Assembly (NCBI GenBank): GCA_963783045.1
Contig: CAWAMD010000005.1
Coordinates: 1,178,001-1,242,000 of the forward strand
Reading direction: 5' to 3'
Origin: CAWAMD01 sp963783045
GTDB lineage: Bacteria > Actinomycetota > Nitriliruptoria > Nitriliruptorales > Nitriliruptoraceae
DNA: 64,000 nt
In this document: positions 27,269 to 36,706 of the stretch, piece by piece
Layout: each line of letters starts with the position of its first letter
Position numbering within the stretch: the first letter of the stretch is position 1
Position numbers and translations under genes: made by a program
The notes under the pieces: generated by a model
Databases searched by the model: none
Told to the model about the DNA's origin: nothing
Seen by the model: the letters and a program-made list of their open reading frames with translations, nothing else

Positions 27269-28599
27269 GGCGCGTCTCCCCGACCCGGTTCGGCGTGCGC
27301 CGTCGGCAGACGGTGCAGCTCGATGGTGGCGACGCGGACGCCCTCGACGGCGGTGACGCGGAACTCCCAGCCGTCGTGCTCGAGCTGCTCACCGGCGGAC
27401 GGGATGTGCCCGAGCCGCTGGATCACGAAGCCGGCGACGGTCTCGTAGTCGCCCTCGGGCACCTCCACCCCGACGAGGTCGCCGACGCGGTCGGCGCGCA
27501 GGTTGCCCTGGACCACGAACCGGTCGGGGCTGAGCCGGCGGATGCGCACCATGTCACGGTCGAACTCGTCCTCGATGTCGCCCACGAGCTGCTCGAGCAG
27601 GTCCTCGAGGGTGACGATGCCGGCGGTGCCGCCGTACTCGTCGACCGCGACGGCGAAGGTGCGGTGCTGCCGGCGCAGCTGGGCGAGCAGCCGCTGTGCC
27701 CGGTCCGACTCGGGGACGACCAGCGCCGGCGAGGACACCGCCGCGACCGGCACCACGGGCCGGCGTTCCGGCGGGATGCCGAGCAGGTCCTTGACGTGGA
27801 CGGTTCCGACAACGTCGTCCTCGTCGTCCCCGCGCACCGGGAACCGCGAGTGCCCCGTCGTGCGGGCCTGACCCCGCAGGTCGTCGAGGGTGGCGTCGTG
27901 GTCGATCCAGACCACGTCGGGCCGCGGGACCATGACCTCGCTGATGCGGCGATCGCGGAGGTCCACGGCGCGCAGGAGCAGCTCGGCCTGCTCGCGGCTG
28001 AGCGATCCCTCGGCACCGGACGCCTCGATGATGCGGGACAGGTCGTCGAGGGAGTGACCGCCGAGCAGCTCCTCGTGGACCTCGGCCCGCAGCACGATGC
28101 GGGTGATCCAGGCGGCCAGGACGTCGAAGACGCGGATGACGGGCCGGAACCACATGCTGAACCAGCGCATCGGCCGGGCCACCCGGACCGCGGTCAGCTC
28201 GGGGCGGGCGATGGCGACGTTCTTGGGAGCAAGCTCACCGAGCAGCATCTGCACCACGGACGAGATCAGGAAGGCGGCGGTCACGGAGATCGCCCGGGTC
28301 GTGCCGGCCGTGATGCCGAGCCGCGATACGACCGGTGCGACCAGGAGCCCGCCGATCGCGTCCTCGGCCAGGAAGCCGACGAGGAGCGAGGTCGCCGTGA
28401 TGCCGAACTGCGCCGCCGACAGCACGAAGGTCAGGTGGTGGGTCAGCTCGAGGGCCAGCTGTGCGGGCCGGTCACCCGCCTCGGCGCGCTCCTCGAGGGC
28501 GCCGCGGCTGACCGCGACGAGCCCGAACTCGGCCGCGACGAACAGACCATTGGCCGCGATCAGGAGCAGGACGACGACGAGCGCCACACCCGGGCTCAT
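27265..28599 (-). CDS. CNNM/CorC-type membrane protein with CBS pair
   Basis: An intact 444-aa paralogue of the gene downstream. DUF21 domain residues 1-190 (ANGLFVAAEFGLVAVSRG, LGELAPKNVAIARPEL), CBS domains about 205-330 (EVMVPRPDVVWI, VDEYGGTAGIVTLEDLLEQL), CorC_HlyC tail about 345-430. CBS pairs bind adenine nucleotides. It is first in a two-gene operon coupled by ATGA. Together they may form a heterodimer; ion specificity unknown. Confidence 0.92.
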   Translation of the reverse strand: MSPGVALVVVLLLIAANGLFVAAEFGLVAVSRGALEERAEAGDRPAQLALELTHHLTFVLSAAQFGITATSLLVGFLAEDAIGGLLVAPVVSRLGITAGTTRAISVTAAFLISSVVQMLLGELAPKNVAIARPELTAVRVARPMRWFSMWFRPVIRVFDVLAAWITRIVLRAEVHEELLGGHSLDDLSRIIEASGAEGSLSREQAELLLRAVDLRDRRISEVMVPRPDVVWIDHDATLDDLRGQARTTGHSRFPVRGDDEDDVVGTVHVKDLLGIPPERRPVVPVAAVSSPALVVPESDRAQRLLAQLRRQHRTFAVAVDEYGGTAGIVTLEDLLEQLVGDIEDEFDRDMVRIRRLSPDRFVVQGNLRADRVGDLVGVEVPEGDYETVAGFVIQRLGHIPSAGEQLEHDGWEFRVTAVEGVRVATIELHRLPTAHAEPGRGDAP

Positions 28600-28682
28600 C
28601 GCGCCGGACGTTCGCGTCGGGGTCCAGGGGCTGTGTCCACGGACGGCAGGCTAACCCCCGCCGGGGAGGCCGAGCGACCGGC

Positions 28683-29501
28683 TCACGCCGGCGCGAACGT
28701 GACGCGACAGGTCACCTGCTCGACCTCGTCGATCCCGACGCGGCGCGGGTCGGTGCGCACGATCGGCGTGCGCTCGTCGGGACCGAGCTCACGGTCGAGG
28801 ACCGTCGTGGTCGACGCCACGGGCTCGCCATCGAGGACGAGGGCGGTCGTGACGCTGCCGCGCGCGACGGCCTGCTCGTTGGGGTCCGTCTCGAGCCAGG
28901 ACTCGCAGACGGCGTCCCGGCTGTCGCCCGGCTGCCCGTCGGCGGCGTCGCTCAGCGTGACACGGAGCACCGGGCCGGTGTCGCCGTCGGCGGTCATCGG
29001 CGGAGTCGCCGAGGTCTCGACCCAGGATCGGCGGGTGGCACCGCTGCCGTCGGTGGACTCGTCGACCATCCAGGTCACGTAGCTGTGCCCGTCACCCGGC
29101 GGCACGGCCTGCATCCGGGCCGGCTCGCCGGTCTCGGTCGTGGGCGAGGGCGAGGGCCGTGGTGACGGCGGCGGCTGCTGCGGAGTCCCGGTCGCGACCG
29201 GGGCGTCGCCCCGGTCCTCCGTGGGAGATCCCGTCCCGTCCGTGCCCGAGGACGCGGCCGTGGTCGGCGACGCGGCCGTGGTCGGCGACGCGGCCGCCGT
29301 CGGCGACGCGGCCTGGCTCGGACTCGCGGCGACGGTCGGCGAGGCGGCGGGAGACGCGGAGGGCGCGATCGTGCCGGCGTCGATGGCGACCTCCGGCGAC
29401 CGCTCGATCTGGGTGCCGAGAACCTCGGTGGCGCCCCCGCCGTCCGAGCACGCCGCGACGAGCAGACCGATGACACCGAGCAGCGCCGTTCGACGCATCA
29501 C
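28683..29501 (-). CDS. Secreted lipoprotein with Ala/Ser/Pro/Thr-rich spacer
   Basis: A 272-aa putative lipoprotein. Signal peptide with lipobox LLVAAC, lipidation Cys at about residue 18. Residues 40-125 are low complexity, with repeated AASPT units from short tandem codon repeats (29260-29350), probably spanning the wall. Residues 130-272 form a compact domain with two cysteines (AVCESW and VTCRV) likely to make a disulfide. No family recognised. It lies 98 nt downstream of the tetR gene on the same strand. Confidence 0.8.
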   Translation of the reverse strand: MMRRTALLGVIGLLVAACSDGGGATEVLGTQIERSPEVAIDAGTIAPSASPAASPTVAASPSQAASPTAAASPTTAASPTTAASSGTDGTGSPTEDRGDAPVATGTPQQPPPSPRPSPSPTTETGEPARMQAVPPGDGHSYVTWMVDESTDGSGATRRSWVETSATPPMTADGDTGPVLRVTLSDAADGQPGDSRDAVCESWLETDPNEQAVARGSVTTALVLDGEPVASTTTVLDRELGPDERTPIVRTDPRRVGIDEVEQVTCRVTFAPA

Positions 29502-29599
29502 GCGAGGACTCCCCAGACGACGGCGTCAGGCTACCCGCCGCGGCCCCCTCGGGAGGCCATTCGCCGCATCGGTCTGCTGCGGCCGGCTCGCCGAGCTGG

Positions 29600-30160
29600 T
29601 CAGCGCACCAGCTCCCCGACGAGCAGCTGCTCGGCGTGCTCGCGGAAGTCGAAGGCGGGATCGAGCAACCAGGTGATCGCGAACCCCGTCAGCGTGGCGA
29701 GCAGCGCCTCGGCACGGCGGACCGACTCGGGCTCGGTGATGCCCGGCTGCTCACGGCGCAGCGCGCCGGCGAACCGCGCGACGCGACGCCGGTGGCTGCG
29801 CAGCACCCGGCCGGCCAGCCGCTCGTCCGTGAGCCCACCGCCGACGGCGAGCTGGAGGTAGATCCGGGCGATGTCGGACTCGCCGGTGATGAACCGGACA
29901 TAGGCCCGCACGAGATCCTCGACGGTGTCCTGCCCCTGGCCCGCGGGATCCGGGTCGACCGCGGTGATCGCCTCGGCGACGACCTCGAGGACCGCGTCCT
30001 CCTTCGAGTCGAAGAGGTTGTAGAAGCTGCCGGCACCCACGTTCGCCCGCTCGGTGATGGCCTTCAGCGTGACGCCGTCGAACCCGACCTCCCCGAGCAG
30101 CGACCGGGTGGCGGCCAGGATGCGCGCACGGGTCTCGAGACCGACGCGGTATCTGGCCAC
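29600..30160 (-). CDS. TetR-family transcriptional regulator
   Basis: A 186-aa repressor. The N-terminal helix-turn-helix is RARILAATRSLLGEVGFDG then TLKAITERANVGAGSFYNLF, typical TetR; the C-terminus is a ligand-binding helical domain. The GTG at 30160 is chosen for its GAGGAGG site; an ATG at 30211 would extend into the operator region. It is divergent from a FadE5-like acyl-CoA dehydrogenase gene, with a strong inverted repeat between, so it probably represses that gene and itself in response to an acyl-CoA. Confidence 0.9.
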   Translation of the reverse strand: MARYRVGLETRARILAATRSLLGEVGFDGVTLKAITERANVGAGSFYNLFDSKEDAVLEVVAEAITAVDPDPAGQGQDTVEDLVRAYVRFITGESDIARIYLQLAVGGGLTDERLAGRVLRSHRRRVARFAGALRREQPGITEPESVRRAEALLATLTGFAITWLLDPAFDFREHAEQLLVGELVR

Positions 30161-30200
30161 CTGACCCACCTCCTCGGGCGCCCTTGTGGCGGAGCGCCGC

Positions 30201-30260
30201 TGTGTGAACACGGATGTGTGAACGATTCGGCCGGGTTTTCCCGGGTGGATCGTTCACACA
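30201..30260. promoter_or_regulatory. Large inverted repeat and direct repeat between tetR and acyl-CoA dehydrogenase
   Basis: TGTGTGAACGAT (30215-30226) and ATCGTTCACACA (30249-30260) are perfect 12-bp inverted arms. A third half-site, TGTGTGAAC, lies at 30201-30209, 14 bp away in direct orientation. The 22-nt spacer holds its own small hairpin, CCGGG-TTTT-CCCGG. Most likely the operator of the adjacent TetR protein. Confidence 0.7.
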
Positions 30261-30423
30261 ACCGGTCGTCGATTTGCGAACGTGGAGCAGAGACTACAAA
30301 ATGTGTCGCACGCTCCAAAATAGAGTGTCCGCTCAAGATCGCTCCCGCGGCCGCCGCTCCCCCGGGCACGTCCCCTGCCCCGGACGTCGGCGCGCCGTGT
30401 CCATCGACGTGAAGGACGACGAC

Positions 30424-32304
30424 GTGAGCCACTACAAGAGCAACCTCCGCGACATCGAGTTCAACCTCTTCGAGGTCTTCGAGGCGCAGGACTACCTCGG
30501 CACCGGCCCCTTCGCGGCCATGGACCCCGACACGGCGACCATGCTGCTCGGCGAGGTCGACCGGTTCGCGCGTGAGAGCATCTGGGCCGAGTCGTTCGTC
30601 CCGACCGACCGGACGCCGCTGCAGCTCGACGACGAGGGCAACGTCACCGTCCCCGAGGAGCTCGACCAGGCGCTGCAGGCCTACTACGAGTCCGGCTGGC
30701 ACACCCTGCCGCTCCCGCCGCACCTCGGCGGCTACGGCGCCCCCGCCTCGATCCGCTGGGCCACCACCGAGCTGTTCGCCGGCGGACACGCCACCGCGTC
30801 GCTGTGGCCGATCGGCGCGCTGATGGCCTGGATCGTCGACCGCATCGGCACCGAGGGCCAGAAGAAGCGGTTCGCGACGAACATGATCGAGCGGCGCTGG
30901 GGTGGGACGATGGTCCTCACCGAGCCGGACGCCGGCTCCAACGTCGGGGCGGGCGTCACGAAGGCAACCAAGGTCGAGGAGAGCGGCCCCGACGACCTCG
31001 GCGACGTGTACCACCTCGAGGGTGTGAAGCGGTTCATCACCTCCGCCGACTACCAGGGGCACGAGAACACCGTGCACCTCGTCCTGGCCCGCCCCGAGGG
31101 CGCCGAGCCGGGCACGAAGGGCCTGAGCCTCTTCATCGTCCCGAAGTACCTCGTGAACGAGGACGGGTCGCTCGGTGAGCGCAACGGCGCCTACGTGACC
31201 AACCTCGAGAAGAAGATGGGGATCAAGGGGTCGGCCACCTGCGAGCTGCGCTTCGGCGAGAAGGAGCCGGCGGTCGGCTACCTCGCGGGCAACGTCCACG
31301 AGGGCATCAAGCAGATGTTCATGGTCATCGAGTACGCCCGCATGATGGTGGGCACGAAGGCCATGGCGACCCTGTCGACCGGTTACCTGAACGCCCTCGA
31401 GTACGCGAAGATCCGCGTCCAGGGCCCCGACATGACGCAGATGGCGGACAAGACGGCCCCCAAGGTCGCGATCATCAACCACCCCGACGTGCGCCGCATC
31501 CTCATGGAGCAGAAGGCCCACGCCGAGGGCATGCGGGCGCTGGTCATGTTCGCCGGCTGGGTGCAGGACCAGGCCCAGCTCGCCATGTCCGACGACCACG
31601 AGGGCGTGCAGGCGGGCGACCAGGAGGCCCACGACGAGTGGATCAAGCGCGAGGACCTGCTCCTGCCGCTCGTGAAGGGGTACTGCTCCGAGAAGGCGTA
31701 CGAGCTGCTGGCGCTGAGCCTGCAGACCTTCGGTGGCTCCGGCTTCACGAAGGACTACCCGATCGAGCAGTACATCCGGGACGCCAAGATCGACACCCTC
31801 TACGAGGGCACGACCGCGATCCAGGCCCTCGACCTGCTGTTCCGCAAGGTCGTCCGCGACCAGGGCACGACGCTCGGGTGGCTCGCCGACCAGATCAAGG
31901 AGCTCGCGAAGGCCGGCGGCGACGACGACCCGTTCGGTGCCGAGCGCACCGCGCTGGGGCAGGCCCTCGAGGACACCCAGGGCCACCTCGGCACCCTCGT
32001 CGGCTACCTGCTCGCCTCCCAGGAGGAGGGTGCCTCCGGTGAGCTGTACAAGGCCGGGCTGAACTCGACCGACCTGCTGTTCAGCATCGCCGAGGTGACG
32101 ATCGGCTGGCTGCTGCTGCGCCAGGCGGAGATCGCCCAGGCCAAGCTCGCCGACGCAACCGGCGACGACCGGGAGTTCTACGAGGGCAAGGTCGCCGCGG
32201 CCCGCTACTTCGCCCGGACGGTCCTGCCCAAGTCGCGGCTGCGCCGCGAGAAGGCCGAGTCCGAGGACGGCGCCCTCATGGCGCTGTCCGAGGGCGCGTT
32301 CTGA
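30424..32304 (+). CDS. FadE5-like acyl-CoA dehydrogenase with C-terminal extension
   Basis: First oxidation of fatty acyl-CoA beta-oxidation; 626 aa, matching the long FadE5 class. It starts MSHYKSNLRDIEFN, nearly the FadE5 N-terminus, which fixes the GTG at 30424 over longer starts. Core motifs: MVLTEPDAGSNVGAG, FGGSGFTKDYPIEQYIRD, DTLYEGTTAIQALDLL. The extra C-terminal helical domain covers about residues 470-620. Expression is probably under the divergent TetR through the repeat at 30201-30260. A double hairpin ends the gene. Confidence 0.93.
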   Translation: MSHYKSNLRDIEFNLFEVFEAQDYLGTGPFAAMDPDTATMLLGEVDRFARESIWAESFVPTDRTPLQLDDEGNVTVPEELDQALQAYYESGWHTLPLPPHLGGYGAPASIRWATTELFAGGHATASLWPIGALMAWIVDRIGTEGQKKRFATNMIERRWGGTMVLTEPDAGSNVGAGVTKATKVEESGPDDLGDVYHLEGVKRFITSADYQGHENTVHLVLARPEGAEPGTKGLSLFIVPKYLVNEDGSLGERNGAYVTNLEKKMGIKGSATCELRFGEKEPAVGYLAGNVHEGIKQMFMVIEYARMMVGTKAMATLSTGYLNALEYAKIRVQGPDMTQMADKTAPKVAIINHPDVRRILMEQKAHAEGMRALVMFAGWVQDQAQLAMSDDHEGVQAGDQEAHDEWIKREDLLLPLVKGYCSEKAYELLALSLQTFGGSGFTKDYPIEQYIRDAKIDTLYEGTTAIQALDLLFRKVVRDQGTTLGWLADQIKELAKAGGDDDPFGAERTALGQALEDTQGHLGTLVGYLLASQEEGASGELYKAGLNSTDLLFSIAEVTIGWLLLRQAEIAQAKLADATGDDREFYEGKVAAARYFARTVLPKSRLRREKAESEDGALMALSEGAF

Positions 32305-32356
32305 TCGGATCGCACTCCCGATCAGCCGGTGCCCGGGGCGCTGTCCCGGGCACCGG
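32302..32356 (+). terminator. Double hairpin after the FadE5-like gene
   Basis: The stop codon itself lies in a 7-bp stem (TGATCGG 32302-32308, CCGATCA 32318-32324). It is followed at once by a perfect 12-bp stem (CCGGTGCCCGGG 32326-32337, CCCGGGCACCGG 32345-32356) with a 7-nt loop. Confidence 0.8.
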
Positions 32357-32421
32357 TGCGTACGCGCCGCACGAGGCGCACGACGACGGTCGCCGACACG
32401 GTCCGCCCCCGCGACGGGCCC

Positions 32422-32427
32422 TACGCT
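32422..32427 (+). promoter_or_regulatory. -10 element of the RDD gene
   Basis: TACGCT lies 20 nt before the ATG at 32448, and GGAGG lies between them. The same -10 hexamer is used at 4735 and 23861. Confidence 0.45.
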
Positions 32428-32447
32428 GCGACTGACTGGAGGTATCC

Positions 32448-33101
32448 ATGAGCGACCAGGAGTCCCTGCCGCCACCCGGGTGGTACGACGACCCGCAGTT
32501 CCCGCACCTGCTCCGCTGGTGGGACGGGCAGCGCTGGACCGCTCAGATACAGGAGCGCACGCCCGGCGGCGGTGCGTGGGGTACGGGGCGGCCCGAGCCG
32601 GGCGGCCCGGAGCTCGCCGACTTCGGGACGCGCTTCGCGGCATGGTTCATCGACACGGTCCTGCTCATGGTCATCGGGTTCGTGCTCATCGGGATCGGCG
32701 CATCGGTGCTCATCGCGAGTGCCGCCGGCAACACGGACCCCTCGGGCGTCGGGTTCGCCGTCTTCGGGGTCTCGATCTTCCTCACCATCCTGGTCACGAT
32801 CGGCTACTGGGTGGTCTTCGAGGGCAACTCCCACGGCCAGACGGTCGGCAAGTGGGCCATGGGGATCCGCGTGACCAGCGACGACCGTTCGAGCCCGATC
32901 GGCTACGGCCGCGCGACCGGACGCTCGCTCGTCAAGCAGTTCCTGTCCGGCGCCATCTTCTACCTCGGATTCCTCTGGATGCTCTGGGACCCCGAGAACC
33001 GCACCTGGCACGACCACCTGGCCACGACGCGCGTGGTGCGGCTCGACGGCGAGCGCGTGCCGTTCGGCAGGCTCCTGCGGGACGGGCTGTCCCGGCGCTG
33101 A
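32448..33101 (+). CDS. DUF2510-RDD family membrane protein
   Basis: A 217-aa protein. DUF2510 is at residues 8-32 (PPGWYDDPQFPHLLRWWDGQ), a short actinobacterial module. The RDD domain follows from about residue 60 to 205, with membrane segments around 68-90, 105-128 and 160-180 and the motif GQTVGKWAMGIRV. RDD proteins are poorly characterised; ion transport has been proposed for some. It lies 150 nt upstream of a penicillin-binding protein gene in the same direction. Confidence 0.88.
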   Translation: MSDQESLPPPGWYDDPQFPHLLRWWDGQRWTAQIQERTPGGGAWGTGRPEPGGPELADFGTRFAAWFIDTVLLMVIGFVLIGIGASVLIASAAGNTDPSGVGFAVFGVSIFLTILVTIGYWVVFEGNSHGQTVGKWAMGIRVTSDDRSSPIGYGRATGRSLVKQFLSGAIFYLGFLWMLWDPENRTWHDHLATTRVVRLDGERVPFGRLLRDGLSRR

Positions 33102-33251
33102 CCGGACGGCCAGCAGCGGGGCGGTACGGTGCCGGCACCTGCGGCGGCACGGCCGGGACGCCCCCCGTCCCGCGGAACGACCCAGCCCCGCCCGTCCGGC
33201 CACGGTGAGCACATCTTCGCTGGCCCTGCGTGAGGGACACTGCGCGCCATC

Positions 33252-35507
33252 ATGAGTGAACGCTCCCGCTCCACGTCCTCCCATCGCCCCTGGTACAAGC
33301 GCTGGTGGGCGATCCTGCTCGTCTTCCCGGCGCTGCTCGCAGGCATCGCCGGCGTCGTGCTGTTCTTCTTCTTCTTCGAGTCGGTTCCGCTCCCCGAGGA
33401 CGTCGGCGCGTCGGCCACGGTCGTGCTCGACCACAACGGGAAGGAGGTCGGCAACCTCTCCCCCGAGGCGGCACGTCAGGACATCCCCCTGGGGTCGCTG
33501 CCCGAGCGGGTCCCCCAGGCCGTGATGGCCGCCGAGGACCGCGGCTTCTACGAGCACGGCGGGATCTCGTTCACCGGCATCGCCCGGGCGCTGTTCGCCA
33601 ACGCCAAGTCCGGCTCCATCGAGCAGGGCGGCTCGACGATCACGCAGCAGTACGTGAAGAACGCGCTCGTCGGCTCGCAGCGGACCTTCCTGCGCAAGGC
33701 GAAGGAGGCGGCGCTGGCCGTCAAGCTCGAGCGGCGCTTCGACAAGCCCAAGATCCTGGAGATGTACCTCAACACGATCTACTGGGGCCGTGGCGCCTAC
33801 GGCGTCGAGGCGGCCGCCAAGACGTACTTCGGCAAGCCCGCCAAGGAGCTGTCCCTCAACGAGGCCGCCACCATGGGCGGGATGATCCAGTCGCCGGAGA
33901 ACCTCGACCCGCTCGACAACCCCGACGGTGCGAACAAGCGGCGCGTCTACGTGCTCGACGGGATGCTCACCAAGGGCTGGATCGACCAGGCCACCCACGA
34001 CGAGACCGTCCAGGCCGGCCTGCCGGAGGTGACCGACCGCAGCAGCGTCGAGTACGGGCCCGGCGCCTACTACCTCGACGCCGTCCGCCGGGAGCTCGCG
34101 AACGAGCTCGGCGGTGACAAGGAGGTCTACCGGGGGCTCAGGATCCACACCGAGCTGGACATGGCGATGCAGAAGGCCGCCGAGGAGACGATGAAGAGCT
34201 CCCTCGACGGCCAGCCCTACACGGGCGCGCTCGTGACCGTCGACCCGAGCTCGGGTGGGGTCCGTGCCCTCGTCGGCGGTCCCGACTTCGCGAGCCAGCA
34301 GTACAACACGGCCGTCCGTGCCACCCGCCAGCCCGGCTCGTCGTTCAAGGCCTTCACGCTCGCTGCGTTCGTCGACGGCGGGTGGTCCCCGAAGTCCCGC
34401 TTCGACGCGCCGAAGTGCATCACGGTCGAGGGCGCCAAGGACCAGATCTGCAACTACGACCACGCGGACCACGGCATGCAGGACCTCTACCAGGCGACCG
34501 CCGAGTCCACGAACACGGTGTTCGCGCAGGTCCAGCAGCAGGCCGGCACCCAGGAGGTCATCGACACGGCGGCCAAGCTCGGCATCCCACGGCAGCGCGG
34601 CGGCAAGGACGTCATGCCGGCGGTCCCGAGCCTGACCCTGGGCGTGGCCTCGGTCACCCCCGTCGAGATGGCGGGGGCCTACGGCACGCTCGCGGCCGGC
34701 GGCGTCCACGTGACCCCCCACCTCGTCACGAGCGTCGAGGACGCCGACGGCAACACGATCTACGAGGCCGACATCACCCAGCAGGGCGTCATGGACGCCA
34801 ACGACGCCTACATCGTCAGCGACGTGCTCCAGGGCGTCATCCAGCACGGGACGGGCACGCGGGCCGACATCGGGCGTCCCGCCGCCGGCAAGACCGGGAC
34901 GACGAGCGACTACAAGGACGCCTGGTTCGTCGGCTACGTCCCGCAGCTCGCCACCGCCGTGTGGGTCGGCAACATGGACAACACGCCGATGAAGGACCAC
35001 ATCTCCGGCGGCAACGCCCCGGCGACGATCTGGGGCGCCTACATGAAGCGGGCCACCGAGGGGCTGGAGGTCCAGAGCTTCCCCGCGCCGAACCTGTCGG
35101 GCAAGAAGCTCCTGAACGGTCCGCCGCCGCCGGCGCCGTCCCCGCCCCCGTCGCCCTCTCCGACCGCGAGCCCCTGCCCGTCGCCCGGTGCACCGGGTCC
35201 GGCCCAGGCGATCCTGCCGGACGGGAGCACGTCGCCCTGCCCGACGGGCTCGCCGTCGCCGAGCCCCTCCCCGTCACCGTCGCCCACGGGTCTTCCCGGG
35301 CTCCCGGAGCAGTCCCCGTCGCCCACGTCCGAGCCGTCGCCGACCTCCTCGCCGACCGCCACGTCGTCACCAACGTCGACCTCCTCCCCGGCGAGCCAGA
35401 GCTCGCCCGCGACCACGCAGGACGGCGGTGGGACCTCGGGCGGCGGGAGCAACACGGACACGTCCGGGGCGCCGGCGCCCTCGCCTCAGCCCTCGCCGAC
35501 GGGCTGA
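33252..35507 (+). CDS. Penicillin-binding protein 1A-type transglycosylase/transpeptidase
   Basis: Bifunctional class A PBP of 751 aa that polymerises and crosslinks peptidoglycan. One N-terminal membrane anchor (about residues 18-40), GT51 domain (EDRGFYEHGG, then GSTITQQYVKN, KILEMYLNTIYWG), and transpeptidase domain with SxxK (SSFK), SxN (STN) and KTGTT. The last 130 residues are Pro/Ser/Thr-rich low complexity, expected to lie in the wall. The ATG at 33252 lacks a clear ribosome site. It ends 5 nt from the convergent racemase gene. Confidence 0.95.
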   Translation: MSERSRSTSSHRPWYKRWWAILLVFPALLAGIAGVVLFFFFFESVPLPEDVGASATVVLDHNGKEVGNLSPEAARQDIPLGSLPERVPQAVMAAEDRGFYEHGGISFTGIARALFANAKSGSIEQGGSTITQQYVKNALVGSQRTFLRKAKEAALAVKLERRFDKPKILEMYLNTIYWGRGAYGVEAAAKTYFGKPAKELSLNEAATMGGMIQSPENLDPLDNPDGANKRRVYVLDGMLTKGWIDQATHDETVQAGLPEVTDRSSVEYGPGAYYLDAVRRELANELGGDKEVYRGLRIHTELDMAMQKAAEETMKSSLDGQPYTGALVTVDPSSGGVRALVGGPDFASQQYNTAVRATRQPGSSFKAFTLAAFVDGGWSPKSRFDAPKCITVEGAKDQICNYDHADHGMQDLYQATAESTNTVFAQVQQQAGTQEVIDTAAKLGIPRQRGGKDVMPAVPSLTLGVASVTPVEMAGAYGTLAAGGVHVTPHLVTSVEDADGNTIYEADITQQGVMDANDAYIVSDVLQGVIQHGTGTRADIGRPAAGKTGTTSDYKDAWFVGYVPQLATAVWVGNMDNTPMKDHISGGNAPATIWGAYMKRATEGLEVQSFPAPNLSGKKLLNGPPPPAPSPPPSPSPTASPCPSPGAPGPAQAILPDGSTSPCPTGSPSPSPSPSPSPTGLPGLPEQSPSPTSEPSPTSSPTATSSPTSTSSPASQSSPATTQDGGGTSGGGSNTDTSGAPAPSPQPSPTG

Positions 35508-35512
35508 CCCGG

Positions 35513-36655
35513 CTACGCGATCACGCCCTGCTCGCGGAGCCGGGCACGGTCGTCCTCGTCGAACCCGGCCGCGCCCAGCACCTCGTCGGTGTGGTCGCCG
35601 AAGCCCGGGGGCGGCGCGGCGATCTCGCCGGGTGTCCGTGAGAGCCGCGGCGCCGGCGCCGGCTGGGTCTGCCCGAACGCCTCGACGAACGTCGCGCGGG
35701 CCTGCAGGTGCGGGTGCCGGGGTGCCTCGTCGAGCGCCAGCACCGGTGCGACACAGGCGTCCGAGTCGTCGAACACCTCGGTCCACTCCTCCCGGGTCCG
35801 TGACGCGAAGATCTCGGCCAGCGCCTTCTTCTGCTCGGGCCAGCGCTCGCGCTCGTTCTGCGGCCATTCGTCGGGGTCGAGACCGAGACGTTCGAGGAGC
35901 TCGGCGTAGAACTGCGGCTCGAGCGCCCCGACGGCCATGAACCCGTCGTCGGCGGTCCGGTAGGTGTCGTAGAACGGTGCGGCACCGTCGAGCAGGTTGT
36001 CCTGACGGCTGGTGGACCAGGCACCGAGCTGGAGCAGCCCGTGGAAGAAGGCGGTCAGCGACGCGACCCCGTCCACCATGGCGGCGTCCACGACCTGTCC
36101 CTCGCCGGAGCGCTCACGCTCGAACAGGGCGGCGAGGATCCCGAGGGCGAGGTAGGTGCCGCCGCCGCCGAAGTCGGCGACGAGGTTGAGCGGGGGCGGC
36201 GGCGAGTCGTCGGCGCGGCCGATGGGGTACAGCGCACCGGCGATGGCCGCGTAGTCGATGTCGTGGCCGGCACGGGCGGCCAGCGGTCCGTCCTGCCCCC
36301 AGCCGGTCATCCGGCCGTAGACGAGGCGCGGGTTGCGCCCGAGGCAGGTGTCGGGACCGATCCCGAGCCGCTCCGCGACGCCGGGGCGCATGCCCTCGAC
36401 GAGCACGTCGGCGTCCTCGACGAGCCGCAGGAGCACGTCGACGCCGGCGGGGGTGCGCAGGTCCAGGGCGATCGAGCGGCGGTTGCGGCCGAGCCCGATC
36501 ATGGAGATCTCCATGCCGGGTCGGCCCTTCGCGGCGGCGACCCGGTCGACCCGGATCACGTCGGCGCCGAGGTCGGCGAGCAGCATGACGCCGAGCGGGG
36601 CCGGACCGATGGCGGCGAGCTCGATCACGGTGATGCCGGCGAGTGGTCCGGGCAT
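35513..36655 (-). CDS. Alpha-methylacyl-CoA racemase (CaiB/BaiF family)
   Basis: Interconverts 2R and 2S methyl-branched acyl-CoA so that they can enter beta-oxidation; class III CoA-transferase fold, 380 aa. It resembles mycobacterial Mcr: catalytic His in AGHDIDYAAIAGALYPIG and Asp in LVADFGGGGTYL, in place of the transferase Asp pattern. GGGAG precedes the ATG. It is the fourth gene of a same-strand run with an SDR, an alkyl-DHAP-synthase-like enzyme and a hydrolase, and fits a methyl-branched or ether lipid pathway. Confidence 0.87.
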   Translation of the reverse strand: MPGPLAGITVIELAAIGPAPLGVMLLADLGADVIRVDRVAAAKGRPGMEISMIGLGRNRRSIALDLRTPAGVDVLLRLVEDADVLVEGMRPGVAERLGIGPDTCLGRNPRLVYGRMTGWGQDGPLAARAGHDIDYAAIAGALYPIGRADDSPPPPLNLVADFGGGGTYLALGILAALFERERSGEGQVVDAAMVDGVASLTAFFHGLLQLGAWSTSRQDNLLDGAAPFYDTYRTADDGFMAVGALEPQFYAELLERLGLDPDEWPQNERERWPEQKKALAEIFASRTREEWTEVFDDSDACVAPVLALDEAPRHPHLQARATFVEAFGQTQPAPAPRLSRTPGEIAAPPPGFGDHTDEVLGAAGFDEDDRARLREQGVIA

Positions 36656-36706
36656 GGAGCGCTCCCTCGGTCGTGTCCGGCGGCGTGCCGACGCCGCCGC
36701 GGTCGG

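Noticed and set aside
29600..30211. TetR start at the ATG at 30211
   Set aside because: It overlaps the operator repeats and lacks a ribosome site; the GTG at 30160 has GAGGAGG.
30064..35000. Very long open frames on the minus strand opposite the FadE5-like, RDD and PBP genes
   Set aside because: They are antisense shadows produced by high GC content; they match no family, and the plus-strand genes carry complete motifs.
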